64,000 nucleotides of DNA from Bacteroidota bacterium. GTDB taxonomy: Bacteria; Bacteroidota; Bacteroidia; NS11-12g; UBA955. The notes beneath the pieces were generated by a model. That model did not search any database and had not been told where the DNA came from. It saw nothing but the letters and a program-made list of their open reading frames with translations. Position 1 is the stretch's first letter, and every line of letters starts with the position of its first letter. Below are positions 43,616 through 50,644 of the stretch, piece after piece. The stretch is from NCBI GenBank assembly GCA_025354385.1, contig JANXMZ010000002.1, positions 1 to 64,000 on the forward strand, given 5' to 3'. The position numbers were made by a program, and so were the translations under genes.

Positions 43616-44731
43616 TTACAATGATACGAGTTGTTTAGTAGTAACTTTAACTTTTTTTTCTAGAAAAACATCATTTAGTTTTTGTGTGTATTCATCCATT
43701 TCTGATGCCACCTTATTAAAAAAGCCAGTTAATTCAATTAATTTTTCAGGAGAAATGATTTCTTCATTTAGTACCTGAACAAGTCCCATTAAAGTTGTAA
43801 CTGGTCTTCTTATGATATGTGAAATTGAAAACATGATTTCCTCTAAAGTCGCTATGTACTCCTTACTTTCAGTAATATCTTGAAGTGTTCCATACCATAC
43901 CACTCTGTCTTCTCTTTTTTCAGGGTTTGCCTTTGCTCTGTGCCATTTTATAGTACCATCATCTGCCGTAATTCTAAACTCAAAATCCAAGTTAGTAAGG
44001 GTTTTAAAAGAAGTGCCAATACTTTCGTACACTTTTGGTAAATCATCCGCATGTATGGTATTAAATCCCAATACTGCATTATTCTTCAACATTTCAGGCG
44101 TAAGTCCAGGGTGAATTAGAGAAATACCTTTGCTTACAAAAGGGAAACTCATATCTCCATCATTAGTTATTTGAAATTTGAACAATGCACCTGGAGAATG
44201 ATCCGAAATCTTTTCAATAAGATCTTCATTTTTTACAATTTCAATATCAAGTAATAAACTTTCGGCTCTTTTCATTAGCATTTCAAATACCCTGTTTGAT
44301 AAACTTTTAAGAGTTCTTAATTCAAACTCCGATAATTCTCTTGGCTTGATATCTTCAATGCAAAAAGCACCTAGTAAATGTCCTGTACTAGAAACCAAAG
44401 GAGCCCCAGCATAAAAACGAATACCCTCTTCTCCGATTGCAAAAGGATTGTTTTTAAATCTTTCATCCAAATGGGTGTCATTTATTACAAGTGTTTTTGG
44501 ATCCACAAAATTAATATGATTACAAAAGGAGATTTCTCTTGATGTTTCTATTAAATCAAGTCCAAATTTGGCCTTGAACCATTGTCTTTCTGAATCTAAA
44601 AATGATATTACAGCAATTGGTACCTGAAAAATATCTGCGGCCAATTTTACTATTTCATCAAATTCCTCCTCCGGTTCGGAGTCTAAAATTTGAATTCTTT
44701 TTAATTCATTCAATCTTTCAAGCTCATTCAT
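43616..44731 (-). CDS. GAF-PAS sensory protein ending in an H-box helix without ATPase domain
   Basis: 371 residues. GAF domain at about 10-150 (RIQILDSEPEEEFDEIVKLAADIFQVPIAVISFLDSERQWFKAKFG ... AGAPLVSSTGHLLGAFCIED), a PAS domain at about 170-290 (FKFQITNDGDMSFPFVSKGI ... DLDFEFRITADDGTIKWHRAKANPE), and a C-terminal helical hairpin at about 295-360 with ISHIIRRPVTTLMGLVQVL, which resembles the HisKA dimerisation helix including the phosphoacceptor His. No HATPase domain follows and none is encoded nearby. It may be a phosphotransfer or decoy partner of another kinase, or simply a sensor. Confidence 0.82.
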   Translation of the reverse strand: MNELERLNELKRIQILDSEPEEEFDEIVKLAADIFQVPIAVISFLDSERQWFKAKFGLDLIETSREISFCNHINFVDPKTLVINDTHLDERFKNNPFAIGEEGIRFYAGAPLVSSTGHLLGAFCIEDIKPRELSEFELRTLKSLSNRVFEMLMKRAESLLLDIEIVKNEDLIEKISDHSPGALFKFQITNDGDMSFPFVSKGISLIHPGLTPEMLKNNAVLGFNTIHADDLPKVYESIGTSFKTLTNLDFEFRITADDGTIKWHRAKANPEKREDRVVWYGTLQDITESKEYIATLEEIMFSISHIIRRPVTTLMGLVQVLNEEIISPEKLIELTGFFNKVASEMDEYTQKLNDVFLEKKVKVTTKQLVSL

Positions 44732-44804
44732 CGTTATTATTTAAAGGTATCTACGAATAAAAATTTAAAATGGTTTTTAATTTCTTAAACTTTGCATAAA
44801 TGTT

Positions 44805-44812
44805 TATGTTTG
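44805..44812 (+). promoter_or_regulatory. -7 box TATGTTTG upstream of the DUF1624 gene
   Basis: TATGTTTG matches TAnnTTTG and lies 31 bases before the ATG at 44844. A TTTG at 44791-44794 is close upstream, spacing shorter than usual. Confidence 0.4.
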
Positions 44813-44843
44813 TCTAAGGAAATCAAACATTTAATTTTTCTAA

Positions 44844-46037
44844 ATGGATATTAGACTTAACAAAAGAATTGATTCTATAGATGTATTGAGAGGAGCTGTG
44901 ATGATTATCATGGCGCTTGACCATGTTCGGGATTATTTTCATTTTTCTGCCAATACAGATGATCCAATGAATTTTGCCACCACCACTTCCCTTTTATTTT
45001 TCACGCGGTGGATTACTCATTTTTGTGCACCGATTTTTATTTTTCTTTCTGGCACATCTATTTATTTGCAAGGGTTAAGAAAGACAAAAAAGGAGTTGAG
45101 TATTTTCTTAATAAAAAGAGGGCTATGGTTAATACTTTTAGAAATAGTGGTGAATTCATTTGGCTGGTCATTCAATCCTTATTACAACGCCTTGTTTTTT
45201 CAAGTTATATGGGCAATTGGCATTAGTATGGTTATCATGGGATTATTAATATACCTGCCTTATTTCGTTATTCTGATTATTGGATTACTAATTTTTGCTG
45301 GACATAATTTACTTGATATACCTGAAGCAGACCCCAATTTTAAAGCTGGATTTATTTGGAACCTTTTACACCATGGGGTATTTGTTCCATACGAAATTAT
45401 ACCTCACCATTCTATGATCATTGTGTATCCATTTTTACCATGGACTGGGGTAATGATACTGGGTTACTGTCTTGGAAGGCTTTATGAACCTAAAGTAACA
45501 CAAGAGGTGCGAAAGAAAGATTTGCTTTTAAAAGGATTTGCGCTAATTGCATTGTTCGTTGTTTTAAGAACCTTCAATATTTATGGCAATCCTGAGCCAT
45601 GGAGCGCACAGAAAAATACACTTTTTACATTTTTCTCTTTTATTGATGTTCATAAATACCCACCATCCTTGCTCTATGTTTGTATGACCATTGGTCCTGC
45701 ATTAATTGCACTTGCCTTCATAGAGAATATAAAAAACAGGATTAGCAATTTTATGCGAATTTTTGGTCGCGTAGCACTGTTTTATTACATCCTTCATATT
45801 TATTTGATTCATGGCTTGTGCATGCTTTTGTTTTTTCTCAGAGGGCATACCATGGCAGAGGCCATTAATCCTGGAGCTCATTTTCCATGGTATTTTGTAA
45901 GATCTGGCGAAGGTTTTGAATTGCCAATCGTCTACATAATTTGGGTACTTGTAATTGCTATTTTATATCCTTTATGCAAATGGTATGATACATACAAAAC
46001 CAATCACAAACAAAATAAATGGTTAAGCTATTTGTAG
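44844..46037 (+). CDS. DUF1624 / heparan-alpha-glucosaminide acetyltransferase-like membrane protein
   Basis: 397 residues with about ten membrane helices. The N-terminus RIDSIDVLRGAVMIIMALDHVRDYFH is the signature of DUF1624/HGSNAT-type acyltransferases (R..siDvlRG..m..M.ldHvrd), with the His in the DH pair as the likely catalytic residue by analogy. Later WITHFCAPIFIFLSGTSIYL and YPFLPWTGVMILGYCLGRLY are also typical. Such proteins are thought to move acetyl or acyl groups across the inner membrane onto a sugar or glycan. Substrate unknown. Separate transcription from the GAF-PAS gene, divergent. Confidence 0.85.
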   Translation: MDIRLNKRIDSIDVLRGAVMIIMALDHVRDYFHFSANTDDPMNFATTTSLLFFTRWITHFCAPIFIFLSGTSIYLQGLRKTKKELSIFLIKRGLWLILLEIVVNSFGWSFNPYYNALFFQVIWAIGISMVIMGLLIYLPYFVILIIGLLIFAGHNLLDIPEADPNFKAGFIWNLLHHGVFVPYEIIPHHSMIIVYPFLPWTGVMILGYCLGRLYEPKVTQEVRKKDLLLKGFALIALFVVLRTFNIYGNPEPWSAQKNTLFTFFSFIDVHKYPPSLLYVCMTIGPALIALAFIENIKNRISNFMRIFGRVALFYYILHIYLIHGLCMLLFFLRGHTMAEAINPGAHFPWYFVRSGEGFELPIVYIIWVLVIAILYPLCKWYDTYKTNHKQNKWLSYL

Positions 46038-46086
46038 TTCGTCATAAATTGATGGCGTTTTTAGCTTAAGTCATCTATAAAATTAT

Positions 46087-46094
46087 TATGTTTG
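46087..46094 (+). promoter_or_regulatory. -7 box TATGTTTG upstream of the VOC gene
   Basis: TATGTTTG, an exact TAnnTTTG match, 17 bases before the ATG at 46112. No clear -33 TTTG was found at the usual distance. Confidence 0.42.
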
Positions 46095-46111
46095 TGTAAT
46101 CAATAAATAAT

Positions 46112-46492
46112 ATGCAATACCAATCCATAACTCCAAATATAGGCGTTCGAAATGTTAATGAAACAGTTCAGTTTTACACCCAAAAATTGGGATTTGAATT
46201 ATTGATGAGCAATCCAGAAGAAGGAGATTTGATATGGGGCATGGTTGGTAATGGCCACGTATTTTTAATGTTTCAAGAAGATCAAAATTTAAAGGAAGAA
46301 TACCCTGATTTAAAAAATGCTGGGCAAGGCGCCATCACTTTTTACATTAAAATAAAAGGAATGAAAGAATTGTGGGAACAAGTAAAAGGTTCGGAAATGG
46401 TTGTTAAAGAAATGGGCACTACTTTTTATGGAGCAGAGGAATTTGCAATAAGAGATAACAATGGTTACATTATGACCATTGCAGAGTCATAA
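46112..46492 (+). CDS. Single-domain VOC protein (glyoxalase/bleomycin-resistance fold)
   Basis: 126 residues, one VOC module pair: SITPNIGVRNVNETVQFYTQKLGFELLMSNPEEGDLIWGMVGNGHVFLMFQEDQN, then AITFYIKIKGMKELWEQVKGSE and TTFYGAEEFAIRDNNGYIMTIAES. The terminal E-F-A-I-R-D-N-N-G-Y pattern is like glyoxalase/bleomycin resistance proteins; a Glu near the end could be a metal ligand. No activity claimed. The MmcQ-like gene follows after 5 bases. Confidence 0.87.
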   Translation: MQYQSITPNIGVRNVNETVQFYTQKLGFELLMSNPEEGDLIWGMVGNGHVFLMFQEDQNLKEEYPDLKNAGQGAITFYIKIKGMKELWEQVKGSEMVVKEMGTTFYGAEEFAIRDNNGYIMTIAES

Positions 46493-46497
46493 TTAAC

Positions 46498-46815
46498 ATG
46501 GTTAGCATTCTTGCTTTTCGCAAATTGGCTTTGGCGTTAGAAGGTGCTGTAGAATTACCTCACTTTGAGAAAGCATCTTTCCGAATCAAGAAAAAAATAT
46601 TTGCTACACTTGATGAAAAAAACAAAAGGGTTTGCTTAATGTTAAATCCCATCGATCAGAGTGCATTTACTGCATTCGATCCCAATATTATTTATCCTGT
46701 TCCTAATAAATGGGGATTAAAGGGTGCTACTTACGTTGAATTGAGTAAAGTGAAGTCAGAAGTGCTACAAGATGCATTATCGGTATCCTATCAAACCATT
46801 ATTTCCAAGAAATAA
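46498..46815 (+). CDS. MmcQ/YjbR family protein
   Basis: 105 residues. FRKLALALEGAVELPHFEKASFRIKKKIFATLDEKNKRVCLMLNPIDQSAF, then VPNKWGLKGATYVELSKVKSEVLQDALSVSYQTI are typical of MmcQ/YjbR proteins (CyaY-like fold, proposed DNA-binding). The family has a W.. G.t.v.l..v....l..al..aY.. end, which is present. Function unproven. Second gene of a pair with the VOC protein; converges on the DUF3999 gene. Confidence 0.87.
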   Translation: MVSILAFRKLALALEGAVELPHFEKASFRIKKKIFATLDEKNKRVCLMLNPIDQSAFTAFDPNIIYPVPNKWGLKGATYVELSKVKSEVLQDALSVSYQTIISKK

Positions 46816-46833
46816 AAAGTCAACGACTCGTTT

Positions 46834-48075
46834 TTATTTTGTAGACTTCAACATTCTAAAAGTAAACCAACCCAGAATCAAAATGATTACACTCATTAAA
46901 ATCCATAACCCTTTGACGTTATTAAATAGTGGTTTTTCTATTTCAATTATTTTATCCTTAAACATTATTTCATTCCCTGTTAAAAGTGTAGAAAGGCCAT
47001 GTGGTATTTTATCGGGAAATTGTTTCAAATCGTATTCGGGAAACAATGCGTTGGAATTGCCGTAAACCAAAAAATATTGAGCATCTGTATTGGAAAATCT
47101 AATAATTAATTTGTGCATGGCCCCATAAGGCTCTATCTTATTAAATGTTAATAATTCATTGTCATCATTGTTAATTATTAATTTTAATTGTCGGGTTAAT
47201 TGTGTTTTAAAATGAAAGTCTCCTTGTTCAAATGAACTAATAACACCTTGGTATAAATTGGAATATACATATTGCCATCCTTTAGGTGTTTCAAAACTAT
47301 CAACAAGGCATTGTATTTCTATTGGTCTGTAAAAATCAATTTTGTTTTTAACGGCAATTTGCAATCCACTAATCGGCAGTACCTGCTTGAAATCAATAAA
47401 CGTAATACTCTGTTTCTCACTTTTATTTTCTACTCTATTTGAAATATAGTTATTGTAATATTTATAATTTCCTTGTTTGCTTATTTGATTTGATAGATAG
47501 GCACTGCTAAGTTTCGGATTGATTATCGACTTAATCGAAAGCCTGTAATAATGAAATGCGGATTCTGAAAAATAAATGTTTGTAAACTCATAATTGGTTT
47601 TAGAATTGTGAATAGAAAGTATCCTGTATTCTTCTGTAATTGTACTCCAATTAAGCCCATCCAGACTAGCTTCTAAATTTACTTTCCAATCAAAATTATC
47701 GTTTTCAAAATGCAATTTTATTTCATTAATATTTTCCTTTGATGTACTTTCAAACGTATACCAATAAACGCCTTTAGCATACACTTGATTAATAATTTTA
47801 AACGGAACTCGGAGCTCCTCCATAAAAGTATTTTCTACTTCTAAAAGAAATGGTGCTTCAGTTGTATCATTCGAGGCATTGATACCATAAATTCTTATAT
47901 CCGAAAAATCAGACTTCACCTTGGCATACATTTCATCGGGTATTATTATTTGGTGCCAGGGTTTGTTAATTCCTGCAATTTCCCTTTTATAACGAAAGTT
48001 ATTCATTTGCCCCTGAACCAATAATACAGGTGATAACAATAAAATTGGAAAGATAAATTTCAATTTAACTTTCAT
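46834..48075 (-). CDS. DUF3999 family protein, membrane-anchored
   Basis: About 413 residues. A signal peptide (FIFPILLLSPVLLVQGQ) precedes FRYKREIAGINKPWHQIIIPDEMYAKVKSDFSDIRIYGI, the start of DUF3999 proteins, and a mostly beta extracytoplasmic region follows. A single membrane helix close to the C-terminus (about 388-405, LWILMSVIILILGWF) anchors it. The longest frame begins with TTG at 48081; the ATG at 48075 is used and overlaps the DUF2339 gene's 3' end by 11 bases. Pairing with DUF2339 is recurrent in bacteria, so the products probably work together in the inner membrane. Function unknown. Confidence 0.8.
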   Translation of the reverse strand: MKVKLKFIFPILLLSPVLLVQGQMNNFRYKREIAGINKPWHQIIIPDEMYAKVKSDFSDIRIYGINASNDTTEAPFLLEVENTFMEELRVPFKIINQVYAKGVYWYTFESTSKENINEIKLHFENDNFDWKVNLEASLDGLNWSTITEEYRILSIHNSKTNYEFTNIYFSESAFHYYRLSIKSIINPKLSSAYLSNQISKQGNYKYYNNYISNRVENKSEKQSITFIDFKQVLPISGLQIAVKNKIDFYRPIEIQCLVDSFETPKGWQYVYSNLYQGVISSFEQGDFHFKTQLTRQLKLIINNDDNELLTFNKIEPYGAMHKLIIRFSNTDAQYFLVYGNSNALFPEYDLKQFPDKIPHGLSTLLTGNEIMFKDKIIEIEKPLFNNVKGLWILMSVIILILGWFTFRMLKSTK

Positions 48076-50425
48076 CAGCAATCAGATGTTTAAATTTGTG
48101 GTATAAGAAAGAAATAATAAGTAATAAGATACCTAAAGAGACAAAGACAATGGTTTTTGAAATAGTATCAAGCATGGCCATGTCATAGAAAAACAATTTC
48201 AAAAGTGTTACCGAAAATAAAGCAATCGCCCCTATTCTCAGATGTTTTTGCTTCTTCCAAATACCAATTGTAATTAAAAACAAGGCATAAACACCCCAAA
48301 AAATACTCAAACCCAATTTGTCTGATTGAATACTGCCAGTTAATGCCAACCAATTCATCAATTCATTACTCAATATACTGATAATTGTAAAGTGCAATGC
48401 AGCATCAAATGGAATTTTCAATTCAACCTTGATCCACTTTTGTTTACAATACAAATGCCCCATAAATAAAAGCAATACCATGGCTAAAAAAGCAATGTAT
48501 CTGAAAATAATAAAGAAACGGTCTGCATTAAAATAAGGGTTATCTTCCGGATGTAGATAGGCAATTCTCAATTCATTTAAAAGATGAATACCATCGGTTA
48601 AAAATAGAATTAGCAGACCCGCCATTAAGGCAATATTAACCATACCAAGTATTCTGTTTTTAATTATTTTAATATTCAAATAAGCTAAAATAGAATTGAA
48701 TAAAACGGAATAAATATAAATCCAAAGATGTTCCTTTATGGGCAAATACTCGTTGTAAATAGTTTCGCCACTCGCTATATCAGATGGCTTAATACGTATC
48801 ATCGTATCTGCATAAAGTTGTTTCATATAATGTACAATTTCTAGATAGAGCGACAGGTAAGCAACAAAAATGAGTACACCAGGAATTAAAACCTGCATTA
48901 CATTTTTAATGGTTATATCTGGATAAGGGTCATTAGATATTTTTAAGTTTTTTCTATTCTGCCAATTGATAAAAAACAGTGCAGAAAAGAATAAAAGGGA
49001 TGTTAAAAAATGGATATTGAACAACGGCAACCAATGTTTAATTTTATCGATATCAATAAATTGATAACTTGTCATCCAGTCTTGTACTAAACTTAAAAAG
49101 GCCATAATAATTATAGGATAAGAAAGTTTTTCATATATTTCAACTGCCTTATTTTTACCGATCCAAAAAAGGAATGCTGCTTCAAAAATCCATAATAAAG
49201 TTACCCAATTACCATCCAATTGTACAGGTATTGTAATTGTAATAAATACCAATACTAAGCCTGTTACCAAATAAAATAATTGTTTATCGGCTTGTTTCTG
49301 CTGATAGATAAAGTATCCTATTAAACAATGAATACATGCATTGGCCAAAGTAAATAAGCCAAGATAAATATTTAACAAAGCATCATCTAGGAGATAGTAT
49401 CCTAATCCGTAAAAGATGAAGGAATTAAAAAGTAACATGACAATATCTACAATATCGAAAATCTCTTTCTTTATTATTTTAAAAGCAAGAAAAACCATGT
49501 AAAAAATGGCGAAAAATATAAATAAAAAAGTAAATGCAATTCCAAAATGATGTTCGGATTGATATCCACTAAATACCCATGAACTAAACATGAGCCAGCT
49601 CAATCCAAATGCAGAGAAATAAAGTGATTTCCAATACTTTTTAAATGCGATAATTAAAATTCCAATATTAATAATGCTCATGTAAGTAAACAAAATGACT
49701 ACTTTTCCAGAGCCATCGCTTAATAAGAAAGGTACTGCATAAGCCCCTACTAATCCAATATGAGCAATTACCTGTTGATTGTATTGGATGGCCGCCACTA
49801 CTGTAAATGCAGTAAATACCAACATCATTCCGAAAGCCGCCAATTGTGGAATTAAACCATAAAAACTATAGGCGGCAAAAGTCATAAAATACAAAATGGC
49901 CATGGCCCCACTCACCAATACCGCACTGTAGGTTTCATATCTAAGTTTCAATTTCATCCCTACTATTAAAACTGATATACCTATCATATAACCAATAATA
50001 ACCCTCGTTAAAGGACTTACCAAATGATGCTCTATAGAATACTTGGCACCTATTGCCACCCCAATCACTAAAATTACAATGCCAATTTTGCTTATTAAAT
50101 TTTCTCCAATAAATTTCTCCAGATTAGATTTGATAGGATCCAAAACAGTTTGACTTTGCAGATTCACCCTTGGTGAAGCAATGGAAGAATCGCCATAAAC
50201 AGGTCTTTTAACTTCTTCAATGGGTTGCTTAGGCACAATGATAGGTTCAAAGGCTTTATATCCTTTCTCAGCATCTGTTATTGGCTGTTCAAAACTATTG
50301 TCATTTTTAAGGGATTCGATACTTGACCGCAATTCATTAATTTCTTTTGCGAAAATCTCCTGATAGTTAAAAAGTTTATCTAAACGTTCTGATAGTTCCG
50401 AAATTTTTTTATTTAAATCTGCCAT
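48065..50425 (-). CDS. DUF2339 polytopic membrane protein
   Basis: 786 residues. A soluble N-terminal region with a coiled-coil-like stretch (residues 1-45, NKKISELSERLDKLFNYQEIFAKEINELRSSIESL) is followed from about residue 115 (ENLISKIGIVILVIGVAIGAKYSIEHHLVSPLTRVIIGYMIGISVLIVGM) by some twenty membrane helices to the C-terminus. This matches DUF2339: G-x-x-x-x-KIG...G...F.KyaiE...isp..Rv..G. The role is unknown. The start is the ATG at 50425; it overlaps the DUF3999 gene, and both probably form one transcript. Confidence 0.87.
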   Translation of the reverse strand: MADLNKKISELSERLDKLFNYQEIFAKEINELRSSIESLKNDNSFEQPITDAEKGYKAFEPIIVPKQPIEEVKRPVYGDSSIASPRVNLQSQTVLDPIKSNLEKFIGENLISKIGIVILVIGVAIGAKYSIEHHLVSPLTRVIIGYMIGISVLIVGMKLKLRYETYSAVLVSGAMAILYFMTFAAYSFYGLIPQLAAFGMMLVFTAFTVVAAIQYNQQVIAHIGLVGAYAVPFLLSDGSGKVVILFTYMSIINIGILIIAFKKYWKSLYFSAFGLSWLMFSSWVFSGYQSEHHFGIAFTFLFIFFAIFYMVFLAFKIIKKEIFDIVDIVMLLFNSFIFYGLGYYLLDDALLNIYLGLFTLANACIHCLIGYFIYQQKQADKQLFYLVTGLVLVFITITIPVQLDGNWVTLLWIFEAAFLFWIGKNKAVEIYEKLSYPIIIMAFLSLVQDWMTSYQFIDIDKIKHWLPLFNIHFLTSLLFFSALFFINWQNRKNLKISNDPYPDITIKNVMQVLIPGVLIFVAYLSLYLEIVHYMKQLYADTMIRIKPSDIASGETIYNEYLPIKEHLWIYIYSVLFNSILAYLNIKIIKNRILGMVNIALMAGLLILFLTDGIHLLNELRIAYLHPEDNPYFNADRFFIIFRYIAFLAMVLLLFMGHLYCKQKWIKVELKIPFDAALHFTIISILSNELMNWLALTGSIQSDKLGLSIFWGVYALFLITIGIWKKQKHLRIGAIALFSVTLLKLFFYDMAMLDTISKTIVFVSLGILLLIISFLYHKFKHLIADES

Positions 50426-50541
50426 ATACTCAGTTGTTGTTTGTCATAAAATTAAATTATCCAACTACAACAAACATAAGAAATATATAACAAAAGAAAT
50501 TTTAATGTTTAGCCAAGCAGTTCAACTAATCCGATAAATAA

Positions 50542-50573
50542 AAAAGGAGGTCTACTACTGTAAACCTCCTTTT
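50542..50573 (-). terminator. Hairpin terminator after the Cys-repeat secreted protein gene
   Basis: AAAAGGAGGT (50542-50551) and ACCTCCTTTT (50564-50573) form a 10-bp perfect inverted repeat with a 12-base loop. On the minus strand the stem is followed by a run of T, as expected for termination of the gene ending at 50645, 70 bases upstream of it on that strand. Confidence 0.75.
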
Positions 50574-50644
50574 AAAAATTATGAGCCCTACCAAACTACT
50601 TATTAAGAAACCCTTAAAGGTAACGGCAAGGTATAAATGAATTA

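Noticed and set aside
46816..46833. Terminator between the MmcQ-like and DUF3999 genes
   Set aside because: Only a 4-bp core (AGTC-AAC-GACT) with an interrupted A/T extension; too weak to call.
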